Of a DNA stretch of 64,000 bases, positions 34,532 through 45,227 are shown piece after piece. Within the stretch, counting starts at the first letter, position 1. Each line of letters begins with the position of its first letter. The notes under the pieces were generated by a model. It was not told where the DNA came from, made no database searches, and was given only the letters and a program-made list of their open reading frames with translations. Source of the DNA: Methylophaga sp. (GTDB lineage: Bacteria > Pseudomonadota > Gammaproteobacteria > Nitrosococcales > Methylophagaceae); NCBI GenBank assembly GCA_002733715.2, contig NVWQ02000010.1:1-64000 (forward strand), written 5' to 3'. Both the position numbers and the translations under genes were made by a program.

Positions 34532-35395
34532 ATGCCATCAGGTATACATAAATTATTCTTTTTAGTCATAATTGCGCTTATTGCATTTAGTTCAACAGTA
34601 TTTTTTGTTGATCAGCGTGAACGTATTTTATTACTTCATTTAGGTGAAATTAAACAAGCTGATTTTAAGCCGGGGATCCATTTCAAAATTCCTTTATTTG
34701 AAGATGTTAAACGCTTTGATGGTCGTATCTTAACGATTGATGCGAAACCTGAAAACTACTTAACACTGAAAAGTAAAAACTTGTTAGTTGACTCTTTCTT
34801 GTTATGGAAAATAGCGGATACAGGAACTTACTATACTGCGGTGAGTGGTGACCAACGGTTAGCAAGTTCACGTTTATTTCATATCGTAAATAATGGTTTG
34901 CGCGATGCATTTGCCAATCGAACCGTGCAACAAGTGGTGGCAGGTGATAGAAGCGCTATGGTTGGCAACATTCTGATCGAAGCTAATAAAAGCGCAAAAG
35001 AGTTGGGCATTGAGATAGTTAATATCCGTATTAAGCGCATTGATTTCCCCGCGGGCATTAATGAAGCCGTATATAAAAGAATGCGATTTGATCGTAAACA
35101 AGAAGCTGATGAAACACGTGCACAAGGTGCTGAAGAGGCTGAAGGAATTCGTTCAAAAGCAGATAAAGATCAGATCACAATCTTAGCTGAGGCAGAGCAA
35201 AAAGCCGAAGAAATCCGCGGTAAAGGTGATGCGCAAGCAACTGATATTTATGCCGAAGCCTATGGGCGAAATGAAGAGTTTTATGCTTTTTATCGTCGTC
35301 TAGACGCGTATAAGAAGGTGTTTAACGGTAATGATATGTTGGTGATTGAACCTAAAGGCAAATTTTTTGAAGGCTTTAGTGGCGAAAATAACTAA
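34532..35395 (+). CDS. hflC: FtsH protease modulator HflC
   Basis: This is the 287-residue partner of HflK, with an N-terminal membrane helix (about residues 6-24), an SPFH domain and the long C-terminal helix containing ETRAQGAEEAEGIRSKAD. I start at ATG 34532, immediately after hflK; an in-frame upstream ATG at 34442 lies inside hflK and would add an unrelated 30 residues. GRNEEFYAFYRRLDAYKK near the end is characteristic. Confidence 0.96.
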   Translation: MPSGIHKLFFLVIIALIAFSSTVFFVDQRERILLLHLGEIKQADFKPGIHFKIPLFEDVKRFDGRILTIDAKPENYLTLKSKNLLVDSFLLWKIADTGTYYTAVSGDQRLASSRLFHIVNNGLRDAFANRTVQQVVAGDRSAMVGNILIEANKSAKELGIEIVNIRIKRIDFPAGINEAVYKRMRFDRKQEADETRAQGAEEAEGIRSKADKDQITILAEAEQKAEEIRGKGDAQATDIYAEAYGRNEEFYAFYRRLDAYKKVFNGNDMLVIEPKGKFFEGFSGENN

Positions 35396-35404
35396 ATAGT
35401 TAAC

Positions 35405-35602
35405 GTGGCAGATAGTCTTTTACATAGCTTATGGCTGGCATCTGCATTGATGCTTGTGATTGAAGGGATCATGCCTTTTTTGAGTCCCGCTGCATTTCGT
35501 CGAGCATTATTACAAATGGCCAATATGCAAGATCATCATATACGAATCATTGGTTTGTTTAGTATGAGCTTGGGGCTATTTTTACTTTATTTGGTAAGTT
35601 GA
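35405..35602 (+). CDS. DUF2065 small membrane protein
   Basis: A 65-residue protein from GTG 35405 with two hydrophobic helices (about residues 6-24 and 45-63) joined by FLSPAAFRRALLQM, the DUF2065 pattern. It is found after hflC in many proteobacteria; its function is unknown. It sits in the hfl operon, 9 bases after hflC and 3 bases before hisZ. Confidence 0.85.
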   Translation: MADSLLHSLWLASALMLVIEGIMPFLSPAAFRRALLQMANMQDHHIRIIGLFSMSLGLFLLYLVS

Positions 35603-35605
35603 AAC

Positions 35606-36718
35606 ATGAGTCTTAAACAACGTTGGATGCTACCCGAAGGCATTGATGAGTTAATGCCAGAACAAGCTACCCAACTTGAAATGTTGCGCCGTAAGCTAAT
35701 TGATAGAATGCAAAGCTGGGGCTATAAATTGGTCTTTCCACCTTTGGTTGAATATCTTGACTCCTTGCTTACAGGCACAGGTAAAGCGCTGGATATCCAA
35801 ACCTTTAAACTGACCGATCAAATGTCGGGTCGATTGATGGGTATTCGTGCTGACATGACACCTCAACTTGCTAGAATCGCCGCTCATAACCTGCGTGATC
35901 ACGATGGTGTTTTACGTCTTTGCTATATCGGTAATGTTTTACATACCCTTCCTAAAGGGCAGGGTATGTCTCGCAATCCTATTCAATTAGGCGCCGAGAT
36001 ATACGGTCATGCCGGACCAGAAAGTGATATGGAAATTGTACAGTTAATGATTGAAATGTTGGCAGCAACCGATCTTGATAATGGTTTATTATTAGATATT
36101 GGCCATGTTGGTATTTATCGAGGCTTAGCGAATGATGCTGGCCTGACAGATGCTCAAGAACAAGAGTTGTTTGCGGCATTACAACGCAAAGATATCTTGC
36201 AAATTCAAACATTATTAGCTGAATATCAGTTATCAGCAGATTCACACACTATGTTATTGGCCTTGGCTGAATTAAATGGTGGTGTAGAGGTATTAGAACA
36301 AGCCAAACAGGTTCTATCGCACGCCTCTGACTCGGTTCAACAAGCACTTAAAACACTGCAGTCGATGGCTGATTTAATGGCTCAGCGCTTGCCGAATATT
36401 TCGATTAATTTTGATTTGGCTGAATTACGCGGTTATCACTATCATACTGGTGTGGTGTTTGCGGCATATCAAGCGGGCAGTGCTCAGGCGATTGCACTGG
36501 GTGGACGTTATGATGATATTGGTGCCGATTTTGGTCATGCTCAACCGGCAACAGGTTTTAGCCTAGATTTAAAAGCGATTGCTCGTCAAATGATGTCTAT
36601 TGACGATGATGAGCAAGATTCTATTACCGTTGAGTGGTCAGATGATGAAGCTCATCAACAAAAAATTGAACAATTACGTAGTCAAGGTCAAATCGTGACT
36701 TACCAACTACCAAAATAA
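35606..36718 (+). CDS. hisZ: ATP phosphoribosyltransferase regulatory subunit HisZ
   Basis: HisZ is a histidyl-tRNA synthetase paralogue without aminoacylation activity that assembles with short HisG to begin histidine synthesis. The 370-residue protein shows class II synthetase remnants: PPLVEYLDSLLTG, FKLTDQMSGRLMGIRADMTPQ (motif 2 region) and ALGGRYDD (motif 3). It implies a short-form HisG elsewhere. The hflC-DUF2065-hisZ-purA order is conserved in gammaproteobacteria with this HisG type. Confidence 0.92.
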   Translation: MSLKQRWMLPEGIDELMPEQATQLEMLRRKLIDRMQSWGYKLVFPPLVEYLDSLLTGTGKALDIQTFKLTDQMSGRLMGIRADMTPQLARIAAHNLRDHDGVLRLCYIGNVLHTLPKGQGMSRNPIQLGAEIYGHAGPESDMEIVQLMIEMLAATDLDNGLLLDIGHVGIYRGLANDAGLTDAQEQELFAALQRKDILQIQTLLAEYQLSADSHTMLLALAELNGGVEVLEQAKQVLSHASDSVQQALKTLQSMADLMAQRLPNISINFDLAELRGYHYHTGVVFAAYQAGSAQAIALGGRYDDIGADFGHAQPATGFSLDLKAIARQMMSIDDDEQDSITVEWSDDEAHQQKIEQLRSQGQIVTYQLPK

Positions 36719-36723
36719 TATAA

Positions 36724-38124
<1,401 letters not shown>

Positions 38125-38128
38125 GTAT

Positions 38129-38992
38129 CTAATGTTCTGGCAGTGAAACACCCGCATAAATAGCTGAATAATCCGTGTCCGCTAAACCTTGTTCTAAGGT
38201 TTTATCTAATAACTGAGCAATGCCTTCAAGTGCACAGGTTTCTAATCCCAATCGTTTTGCCACAGATAAAAACAGTCGTGTATCTTTGGCCAAATGCTTG
38301 GTGGGGAAGTTCGGATTGCTGAAATCTCGTTGCAACATTCGGTCGAGTTTTTTATCAAATGTGGGTGCGTATAATGCGCTAGCTCGAACGATTTTCATAA
38401 ATTGTTCGGTTTTAATTCCTTCTTTTTCAACTAGAGCCAAGCTTAATGAAAAGCTAGAAGTTAATCCTGCAATCAACTGATTCATAGCAAGTTTAACTGT
38501 TGCTCCTTGTCCGATAGTGCCAATATGTTGTGGATCTTTTCCGATTAGATTGAACAGCGGCAATGCCGTTCGATAATCTTCCTCACTACCGCCGGCCATT
38601 AAGATTAAAGTGCCTGTTCTAGCTTCGGGCAAGCTTCCTAAAACAGGACATTCTAAATAACGACCTTGATTGCCAGTTATACGCTTAGCAAGTTCACGAG
38701 ATTCATCAGGTGCAATTGTGCCCATTTGTATAATAAATTTATCTTTAAAAACTGCTGGGTCAATAGTATCAAGTACGATATTAATCGCTTCTGCATCACT
38801 TAACATCAACAAACAAAACTCACTGGTGTTCAAGGCTTGTTGCGCAGAAGTTACAATCGTCGCACCTTTTTGTTTCAATTCAGCCGTTTTATTAGGGCTT
38901 CGATTAAATATGGTAAGTGATTGCTTCTCTGCTAGAAGATGTTCAGATAATGCTTGCCCCATTAAACCTGCACCAATAATCGAGAGATTCAT
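38129..38992 (-). CDS. NAD(P)-dependent oxidoreductase, 3-hydroxyisobutyrate dehydrogenase family
   Basis: A 287-residue beta-hydroxyacid dehydrogenase. The Rossmann start LSIIGAGLMGQALSEHLL binds the dinucleotide. The middle has ECPVLGSLPEARTGTLILMAGG (substrate region), and the catalytic Lys lies in GATVKLAMNQLIAG (about residue 169). The family includes hydroxyisobutyrate, tartronate semialdehyde and succinic semialdehyde reductases; the substrate cannot be set from sequence. It is a lone gene convergent with purA. Confidence 0.8.
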   Translation of the reverse strand: MNLSIIGAGLMGQALSEHLLAEKQSLTIFNRSPNKTAELKQKGATIVTSAQQALNTSEFCLLMLSDAEAINIVLDTIDPAVFKDKFIIQMGTIAPDESRELAKRITGNQGRYLECPVLGSLPEARTGTLILMAGGSEEDYRTALPLFNLIGKDPQHIGTIGQGATVKLAMNQLIAGLTSSFSLSLALVEKEGIKTEQFMKIVRASALYAPTFDKKLDRMLQRDFSNPNFPTKHLAKDTRLFLSVAKRLGLETCALEGIAQLLDKTLEQGLADTDYSAIYAGVSLPEH

Positions 38993-39087
38993 GTAAATTC
39001 CAATATTCTGTTAATAACGTAGTAGAAGCATACTATAGGGTAATGTAGAATAGTCTGAATATTTTAATGCAGGAACAGGGGATCACC

Positions 39088-40341
39088 GTGTACAACAAAA
39101 ACATGACCATTGCTGGATTTGATGATGAAATATTTAAAGCGATTGAAGCTGAGAACCAACGCCAAGAAGATCATATTGAGTTAATTGCATCAGAAAACTA
39201 CTGTAGCCCACGGGTTATGGAAGCTCAAGGCTCTTCATTAACCAATAAATATGCTGAAGGTTATCCTGGTAAACGTTATTACGGTGGTTGTGAATATGTG
39301 GATCAAGCTGAGCAGTTAGCAATGGATCGTGCCAAAGAATTATTTGGTGCTGATTATGCCAATGTGCAACCGCACTCAGGTTCACAAGCAAATGCCGCTG
39401 TTTATTTAGCGCTATTACAACCGGGTGATACTATCCTGGGTATGAGTTTGGCACATGGCGGTCATTTAACACATGGTTCAAAAGTAAGCTCGTCAGGTAA
39501 AATTTATAATTCCGTTTCATATGGTCTAAATCCTGAAACAGGCGAAATTGATTACGACGAAGTTGAGCGTTTAGCGCAAGAGCATAAACCTAAAATGGTT
39601 GTGGCTGGTTTTTCTGCTTATTCGCGCATTGTTGATTGGCAACGTTTCCGTGATATTGCAGATTCAATTGGTGCTTATTTGTTTGTTGATATGGCGCATG
39701 TCGCTGGATTAGTGGCGACGGGTGATTATCCTAACCCAGTACAAATTGCTGATGTGACAACAACTACAACACATAAAACACTGCGTGGTCCGCGTGGTGG
39801 TTTGATTTTAGCTAAAGCGAATGCTGAAATTGAGAAAAAATTAAACTCTGCTGTGTTCCCGGGTTTCCAAGGTGGCCCTTTAATGCATGTGATTGCAGCT
39901 AAAGCGATTGCCTTTAAAGAAGCGATGTTGCCAGAGTTTAAAACGTATCAGCAACAAGTCGTTAAAAATGCACGTGTAATGGCTAAAGTATTTATGGACC
40001 GTGGTTATGATGTGGTTTCTAAAGGTACAGATGATCATTTATTCTTAGTGAGCTTTATTGAAGCGGGTTTAACAGGTAAAGAAGTGGATGCATGGTTAGG
40101 TGATTCAAATATCACAATCAATAAAAACTCAGTGCCAAATGACCCTCAATCACCGTTTGTGACATCAGGTATTCGTGTTGGTACACCCGCTGTGACTACG
40201 CGAGGCTTTAAAGAACAAGAGTGTGAAGATTTAGCTACATGGATGTGTGATGTTATTGATAGCCGTGGTGATTCGAAAGTAATTGCAGAAGTTAAAGCGA
40301 AAGCATTAGCTATTTGTCAAAAGCTCCCTGTCTACTCATAA
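39088..40341 (+). CDS. glyA: serine hydroxymethyltransferase
   Basis: GlyA interconverts serine and glycine and feeds one-carbon units to tetrahydrofolate; it is PLP-dependent. The 417-residue protein has [11 protein letters not shown] (about residues 29-39), [12 protein letters not shown], and the PLP lysine in [14 protein letters not shown] (about residue 229). I prefer GTG 39088 because the family opens at this point ([14 protein letters not shown]) and a GGGGA site lies before it; an ATG at 39067 would add seven residues. nrdR follows 12 bases later. Confidence 0.96.
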   Translation: MYNKNMTIAGFDDEIFKAIEAENQRQEDHIELIASENYCSPRVMEAQGSSLTNKYAEGYPGKRYYGGCEYVDQAEQLAMDRAKELFGADYANVQPHSGSQANAAVYLALLQPGDTILGMSLAHGGHLTHGSKVSSSGKIYNSVSYGLNPETGEIDYDEVERLAQEHKPKMVVAGFSAYSRIVDWQRFRDIADSIGAYLFVDMAHVAGLVATGDYPNPVQIADVTTTTTHKTLRGPRGGLILAKANAEIEKKLNSAVFPGFQGGPLMHVIAAKAIAFKEAMLPEFKTYQQQVVKNARVMAKVFMDRGYDVVSKGTDDHLFLVSFIEAGLTGKEVDAWLGDSNITINKNSVPNDPQSPFVTSGIRVGTPAVTTRGFKEQECEDLATWMCDVIDSRGDSKVIAEVKAKALAICQKLPVYS

Positions 40342-40353
40342 GCTGAGTTTAAA

Positions 40354-40827
40354 ATGCGTTGTCCATTCTGTGGTGCTGATGATTCAAAAGTAATCGACTC
40401 TCGTCTTTCGACAGAGGGTGATGCGATTCGCAGGCGTCGTAGTTGCGTAGAATGTAAAGAACGTTTTACTACCTATGAAACGGCGGAGTTATCACTGCCA
40501 CGCTTGATTAAAAGTGATAAGTCGCGAGCGGTGTTTGACGAAAATAAATTACGCTCAGGATTTTTAAAAGCGCTAGAAAAACGTCCAGTAAGTATAGATG
40601 CTATCGATACTGCCGTTAAGAGTATTATAAGACAGTTAATCGCCACAGGTGAGCGTGAAGTAGAAAGTCGTTTAGTAGGTGATTGGGTAATGGATGCACT
40701 GCGTGAGCTTGATGAAGTGGCTTATGTGCGTTTTGCTTCTGTTTATCGTAGTTTCCAAGATGTAAATGCGTTTAGAGAAGTAATTGAAGGCATGGAAAAT
40801 CGGAATAAAGATAAGAGAGAGGACTAA
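40354..40827 (+). CDS. nrdR: transcriptional repressor NrdR
   Basis: NrdR senses ATP and dATP and represses ribonucleotide reductase genes. The 157-residue protein has the N-terminal zinc ribbon (MRCPFCG, then [15 protein letters not shown]) and an ATP-cone ([19 protein letters not shown]). Length is typical. It sits between glyA and the riboflavin genes, the usual gammaproteobacterial position. Confidence 0.96.
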   Translation: MRCPFCGADDSKVIDSRLSTEGDAIRRRRSCVECKERFTTYETAELSLPRLIKSDKSRAVFDENKLRSGFLKALEKRPVSIDAIDTAVKSIIRQLIATGEREVESRLVGDWVMDALRELDEVAYVRFASVYRSFQDVNAFREVIEGMENRNKDKRED

Positions 40828-40828
40828 C

Positions 40829-41047
40829 ATGCTTCGAGTAATTATTTTTTGTGATATTTGTAACCCTCAAGGTGTTCGTTACATCGAACAAAACCGAAGC
40901 GTACAACGAGGTGATAAAGGCGGTCGTCGAATAACTGATGATCGAGCATGGTCTGAAAGCTCATTGGAAGAAGCCTTAAATGAAGGCTGGCATCATAAAG
41001 ATGGGCGACATATCTGTCCACGTTGTCAGGAACGTCACCCTAAATAA
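40829..41047 (+). CDS. small zinc-ribbon-like protein between nrdR and ribD
   Basis: A 72-residue protein from ATG 40829 (GAGGAC shortly before it). Two cysteine pairs, CDIC (residues 8-11) and CPRC (about residues 63-66), with His nearby, suggest one zinc site closing N- and C-terminal ends. The middle is charged. I do not recognise the family. Its position, 2 bases after nrdR and 10 bases before ribD, makes co-transcription with both likely. Confidence 0.6.
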   Translation: MLRVIIFCDICNPQGVRYIEQNRSVQRGDKGGRRITDDRAWSESSLEEALNEGWHHKDGRHICPRCQERHPK

Positions 41048-41056
41048 CGGATAATT

Positions 41057-42157
41057 GTGTCAACTAATCAAACCTATATGACACGTGCGCTCCAATTGGC
41101 TAATCGGGGGTGTTTTACCACCGATCCTAATCCACGAGTGGGCTGTGTTCTTGTAAAAGATAATCAAATTATAGGCGAAGGCTGGCATCAACGTGCAGGT
41201 GAGGCACATGCTGAAATTAATGCACTCAACGATGCTGGAGAACAATCTAAAGGTGCGGATTGTTATGTCACGTTAGAACCTTGTGGTCACTTTGGCCGCA
41301 CACCACCTTGTGCCGATGCTTTAATTCAAGCGGATGTAAAACGTGTCTATATTGCAATGCAAGATCCTAATCCTCAAGTGGCTGGACAAGGTATAGCGAA
41401 GTTAAAAGAGGCAGGCATTGAAGTCGTTGTTGGTATTTTAGAAAATGAAGCCGAGCAATTAAATAAAGGTTTCTGCAAGCGTATGCGAACAGGCCGACCT
41501 TTTGTTCGCAGCAAAATAGCAATGAGTTTGGATGGTCGCACGGCAATGTCTTCTGGTGAAAGCCAATGGATCACTGGCCCAGAAGCGCGGCAAGATGTGC
41601 AAAAATTACGAGCACAAAGTTCAGCCATTATGACGGGAACTGGCACAATCTTAACGGATGATCCCTCATTAACAGTTCGACCAGAAGGTGATTGGTATCC
41701 TGCTGGGAAAGAAGTCAGACAACCACTAAGGATAGTAGTGGGCAAAGATCCAGAAATTCCTGAATATGCCCATTTGTTTGACGATTTGCATGAAGTGTTA
41801 TTTGTGACGACTAAACAAAGGGAGCGTGGCAATGTAGTCGATGTGCTGACTGTTCCTGAAAAAAATGGCAACGTTGATTTAACTACAATGATGACAGCAT
41901 TAGCGAAGCGCGGCATTAACGAAATTATGGTGGAGGCTGGTTCAACATTGAACGGTGCTTTGCTTGAAGCGGGTTTAATTGATGAGCTGATCATCTATAT
42001 GGCGCCCAAATTAATGGGCGATTCAGCAAAAGGCTTATTTCACTTGCCTGAATTGCAAACAATGGCTCAGAATATAGACTTAAACATTACCGATATACGA
42101 GCGGTAGGTAATGATTGGCGTATTACCGCGACGCCTAATTACAAGAAGGTTGGATAA
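41057..42157 (+). CDS. ribD: riboflavin biosynthesis deaminase/reductase RibD
   Basis: RibD deaminates and then reduces the pyrimidine intermediate of riboflavin synthesis. The 366-residue protein has the zinc deaminase site (HAEINAL, then TLEPCGHFGRTPPCADAL, residues about 52-85) and a reductase domain (SKIAMSLDGRTAMSSGESQW, then MVEAGSTLNGALLEAGLIDEL). The start is GTG 41057. ribE begins 2 bases after its stop. No FMN riboswitch is seen in this operon. Confidence 0.95.
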   Translation: MSTNQTYMTRALQLANRGCFTTDPNPRVGCVLVKDNQIIGEGWHQRAGEAHAEINALNDAGEQSKGADCYVTLEPCGHFGRTPPCADALIQADVKRVYIAMQDPNPQVAGQGIAKLKEAGIEVVVGILENEAEQLNKGFCKRMRTGRPFVRSKIAMSLDGRTAMSSGESQWITGPEARQDVQKLRAQSSAIMTGTGTILTDDPSLTVRPEGDWYPAGKEVRQPLRIVVGKDPEIPEYAHLFDDLHEVLFVTTKQRERGNVVDVLTVPEKNGNVDLTTMMTALAKRGINEIMVEAGSTLNGALLEAGLIDELIIYMAPKLMGDSAKGLFHLPELQTMAQNIDLNITDIRAVGNDWRITATPNYKKVG

Positions 42158-42158
42158 G

Positions 42159-42842
42159 ATGTTTACGGGTATTATTGCTGCGATTGGCAAAGTTGAGTCA
42201 CTACAAGCACAAGGTGGTGATATTCGCTTACAAATAGCTACAGGTAATTTAGATTTATCAGATGTTAAACTAGGCGATAGTATCGCTAATAACGGTGTTT
42301 GTTTGACGGTCGTTGCTATGAATAACACTAAACTAAGCTTCGATGTATCACGTGAAAGTCTTGACCGCACTAGTCTTGGCAGTTTAGCTGCTGGATCACA
42401 AGTGAATCTAGAAAAGGCATTGGCTGTAGGCGACCGTTTAGGTGGACACTTTGTTAGCGGCCATGTTGATGGTTTAGGTGTAGTCATTTTAAAACAAGAA
42501 TCAGCACGATCAGTTATATTTCGATTTGAAGTGCCTGCTGGGCTTGAGCGTTATATTGCTGAAAAAGGTTCAATCTGTATTGATGGCACAAGTTTAACTG
42601 TGAATAATGTGGCAGACAAACAAAACCGTCATCCCCGCGAAGGCGGGGATCTAGTCAATTGGTTTGAAGTAAATATTATTCCCCACACTATGCAAGAAAC
42701 GATAATGAGCAATTACAAAGTAGATACGAAAGTAAATCTTGAAGTGGATTTAATTGCTCGTTATCTTGAGCGATTGTTACCACAACAAAAAGAAGGTGAT
42801 ATTAGCCTTCAAACATTACTGGAAAATGGTTTTATTAAATGA
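42159..42842 (+). CDS. ribE: riboflavin synthase alpha chain, with a small in-frame repeat insert
   Basis: RibE makes riboflavin from two lumazine molecules through two similar beta-barrel halves. The 227-residue protein opens with MFTGIIAAIGKVESL and has GVCLTVV, GGHFVSGHVDG and GTSLTVNNV. Around residues 155-167 it carries a stretch (NRHPREGGDLVN) encoded by a palindromic repeat; homologues pass directly from the NNV strand to a WFEVNIIPHT-like strand. The insert falls in a loop of the second barrel, so activity may survive. I start at ATG 42159, not upstream inside ribD. Confidence 0.92.
   Translation: MFTGIIAAIGKVESLQAQGGDIRLQIATGNLDLSDVKLGDSIANNGVCLTVVAMNNTKLSFDVSRESLDRTSLGSLAAGSQVNLEKALAVGDRLGGHFVSGHVDGLGVVILKQESARSVIFRFEVPAGLERYIAEKGSICIDGTSLTVNNVADKQNRHPREGGDLVNWFEVNIIPHTMQETIMSNYKVDTKVNLEVDLIARYLERLLPQQKEGDISLQTLLENGFIK
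42627..42653. repeat. palindromic repeat inside ribE
   Basis: ATCCCCGC (42631-42638) pairs with GCGGGGAT (42643-42650) around GAAG, preceded by CCGTC and followed by CTAG. It is the dispersed repeat whose translation reads HPREGGDL in many genomes. It keeps the ribE frame. Related hairpins lie at 45105 and 52404. Confidence 0.8.
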
Positions 42843-43948
42843 ATTTGAATACCACAGCTGAAATTATAGATGATCTAAAGCAAGGCAAAATGGTCATCAT
42901 TATGGATGATGAAGATCGTGAAAATGAAGGTGATCTGGTGATGGCTGCAGAAGCAGTGACTGCGCAAGCCATTAACTTTATGGCACGTTATGCCCGAGGT
43001 TTAATTTGCTTAACGTTAACAGAAGAGCGTTGCCGTCAACTACGTCTACCGTTGATGGTATTAGATAATCAAGCAAGCTACGAAACCAATTTTACAGTTT
43101 CTATTGAGGCTGCACGTGGTGTCACAACAGGCATTTCAGCCTCTGATCGTTCAAAAACAATTAAAGCCGCCGTTAAGGCCGATGCTAAGCCAGAAGATAT
43201 TGTTCAACCAGGCCATATATTTCCTGTTAAGGCACTACCAGGTGGAGTGTTAACACGAGCAGGGCACACTGAAGCAGGCTGTGATTTAGCGCAATTGGCA
43301 GGTAAAGATCCATCTGCAGTGATCGTTGAGATCCTTAATGAAGATGGCAGCATGGCGCGCCGACCTGATCTAGAAGTATTTGCAAAAGAGCATGATTTAA
43401 AAATTGGCACCATTGCTGATTTGATTAGTTATCGTTTAGAAAATGAAATGACAGTGCAACGTTTATCGCAGTGTCACCTACCCACACAACAAGGTGATTT
43501 TGAACTGTATAGCTTTGAAGATACGGTCAGTAATCAAGTGCATTTAGCATTAGTCGTTGGTGACATCACGGGTGATAAAGAAACCTTAGTGCGTGTTCAT
43601 ATGGCCGATCCCTTATCGGATTTATTAGGTACAACACGTGATGCCAGTCATCATCCACTGTATAAAGTAAAACAACAGATTCAGGATGCAGGTAAAGGTG
43701 TTTTGGTCGTGTTGCGGCAGCCAAACCAAAATAAGCAATTAGCGGCTAAAGTAGAGCGTTATCAGCAGCAAGATCAAGGTGAAGCTGTTGCTGCTGCATC
43801 GAATAGCTGGGATTTGAGAACGTTTGGTGTGGGTGCACAAATTTTAGCTGATTTAGGTGTTAAAAAAATGCGGGTATTGGGAACGCCGACAAAATTGACT
43901 GGATTATCAGGATTCGGCTTAGAACTTGTTGGCTATGCCGACGAATAA
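42839..43948 (+). CDS. ribBA: 3,4-dihydroxy-2-butanone 4-phosphate synthase with degenerate GTP cyclohydrolase II domain
   Basis: The N-terminal half (residues 1-200) is an intact DHBP synthase: MDDEDRENEGDLV (metal and substrate acids) and GHTEAGCDLAQLAG. The C-terminal half aligns with GTP cyclohydrolase II, but where the zinc cysteines are expected (a SxCxTGDxxGSxRCDCG-like stretch) it reads HMADPLSDLLGTTRDAS, with no cysteine. It therefore resembles RibBX proteins, in which only the synthase is active, and a separate RibA should exist elsewhere. It overlaps ribE by 4 bases and lpxB by 14. Confidence 0.9.
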   Translation: MNLNTTAEIIDDLKQGKMVIIMDDEDRENEGDLVMAAEAVTAQAINFMARYARGLICLTLTEERCRQLRLPLMVLDNQASYETNFTVSIEAARGVTTGISASDRSKTIKAAVKADAKPEDIVQPGHIFPVKALPGGVLTRAGHTEAGCDLAQLAGKDPSAVIVEILNEDGSMARRPDLEVFAKEHDLKIGTIADLISYRLENEMTVQRLSQCHLPTQQGDFELYSFEDTVSNQVHLALVVGDITGDKETLVRVHMADPLSDLLGTTRDASHHPLYKVKQQIQDAGKGVLVVLRQPNQNKQLAAKVERYQQQDQGEAVAAASNSWDLRTFGVGAQILADLGVKKMRVLGTPTKLTGLSGFGLELVGYADE

Positions 43949-45083
43949 GTTAATTTATGTAATTGCAGGTGAAGCCTCTGGCGATGCCCATGCTGCAAGA
44001 ATGCTCACAGAACTAAAGCTATTAGCGCCAAACTATATTGTAAAAGGCATTGGTGGCGATAAAATGCGTGCTGCGGGTGCTGAGACCTTTGTTGATTTTT
44101 CAGAATTAGCAGTAATGCGTTTGATTGAAGTAATCAAACGTTATCGATCGCTTAAGAAAATCTTTAATCAAACCGTTGATTTACTCAAAGAAGAACGACC
44201 AGATTTATTAATCTTAGTTGATTACCCAGGATTCAACTTAAAACTGGCTAAAGAAGCGAAAGCACTAGGCATTAAAGTTTTATATTACATCAGTCCCAAA
44301 ATATGGGCATGGCGAGCAGGCAGGATTAAAACAATCAAACAAAACGTCGATCATATGGCGGTATTATTTCCATTTGAAGTGCCCATTTATCAAGATGCCG
44401 GTGTGCCTGTTAGCTGTGTTGGTCATCCACTGGTTGATGCGGTTAAAAAAGAGCTAACGACCGAGCAAGCTAAAACAAAATTAGGTATTAATAATGATCA
44501 ACAAGTATTAGGTCTGTTTCCAGGTAGTCGTCGCAGTGAGGTTGAAGTTTTATTGCCGATAATGATTGAGTCAGCAGAACGAATTAGTCAGGAAATAAAT
44601 AATCTAAACGTGGTTGTGCCTTTAGCAACAGGTTTAGATAAATCTGTGCTTGAACCCATCATTGCCAATAGCTCACTCACTATTAAATTAGTTGATGATG
44701 ACTTTTATCAACTCACTGCCGCCTGCGATGCCATTGTTGCTGCATCAGGTACAGTGACATTAGAAATCGCCCTATTAGGCGTGCCACATTTTATTAGCTA
44801 CCGAGTTTCACCGCTTTCATATGCAATATTAAGCCGGTTTGTGAAAATCCCATACGTTGGTTTATGTAATATCGTCACAGGTGAAAATGTTGTTTTGGAG
44901 TTATTACAAAATGAAGTGACAGCAGAACGATTTGAAAAAGAACTAATACCATTGTTTACGGATAGTGCTAATAAAGACCATGCTGAGAAAATCCGTCAAC
45001 AAATTTTATCAGCATTAGGCCCTTCTGGTGGAGCTAATAATATGGCTGAACTAGTCGTATCATTATTAGATGAAAATGGGTAA
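43935..45083 (+). CDS. lpxB: lipid-A-disaccharide synthase
   Basis: LpxB joins UDP-2,3-diacylglucosamine and lipid X in lipid A synthesis at the inner membrane. The 382-residue protein has IAGEASGDAHAARM (residues 8-21), LVDYPGFNLKLA, YYISPKIWAWRAGR, and LGLFPGSRRSEVE. I start at ATG 43935; the upstream TTG only adds three residues. The gene occupies the place after ribBA where ribH and nusB are common in relatives, so the riboflavin cluster is incomplete here. Confidence 0.95.
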   Translation: MPTNKLIYVIAGEASGDAHAARMLTELKLLAPNYIVKGIGGDKMRAAGAETFVDFSELAVMRLIEVIKRYRSLKKIFNQTVDLLKEERPDLLILVDYPGFNLKLAKEAKALGIKVLYYISPKIWAWRAGRIKTIKQNVDHMAVLFPFEVPIYQDAGVPVSCVGHPLVDAVKKELTTEQAKTKLGINNDQQVLGLFPGSRRSEVEVLLPIMIESAERISQEINNLNVVVPLATGLDKSVLEPIIANSSLTIKLVDDDFYQLTAACDAIVAASGTVTLEIALLGVPHFISYRVSPLSYAILSRFVKIPYVGLCNIVTGENVVLELLQNEVTAERFEKELIPLFTDSANKDHAEKIRQQILSALGPSGGANNMAELVVSLLDENG

Positions 45084-45104
45084 AAACGGGTTTATATAAA
45101 AACA

Positions 45105-45135
45105 CGTCATTCCCGCATGTTTTTAGCGGGAATCC
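45105..45135. repeat. palindromic repeat between lpxB and rnhB
   Basis: ATTCCCGC (45109-45116) pairs with GCGGGAAT (45126-45133) around ATGTTTTTA, preceded by CGTC. It belongs to the same family as the hairpins at 52404-52488 and, with a different loop, the one in ribE. It may also act as a terminator for lpxB, though no T run follows. Confidence 0.75.
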
Positions 45136-45227
45136 AACGATAGTTACTATTTCAACTGCCCATGGCTGCCCACTTTCATGGAAATAAAGTAACCGAAGGA
45201 GCAATGACGAACTTACTTGGAGAAATA

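Noticed and set aside
40784-40828. Longer forms of the zinc-ribbon gene (start 40784), ribE (42111) and hflC (34442).
   Set aside because: The added residues overlap the upstream genes, lack ribosome binding sites, and do not match the family starts.
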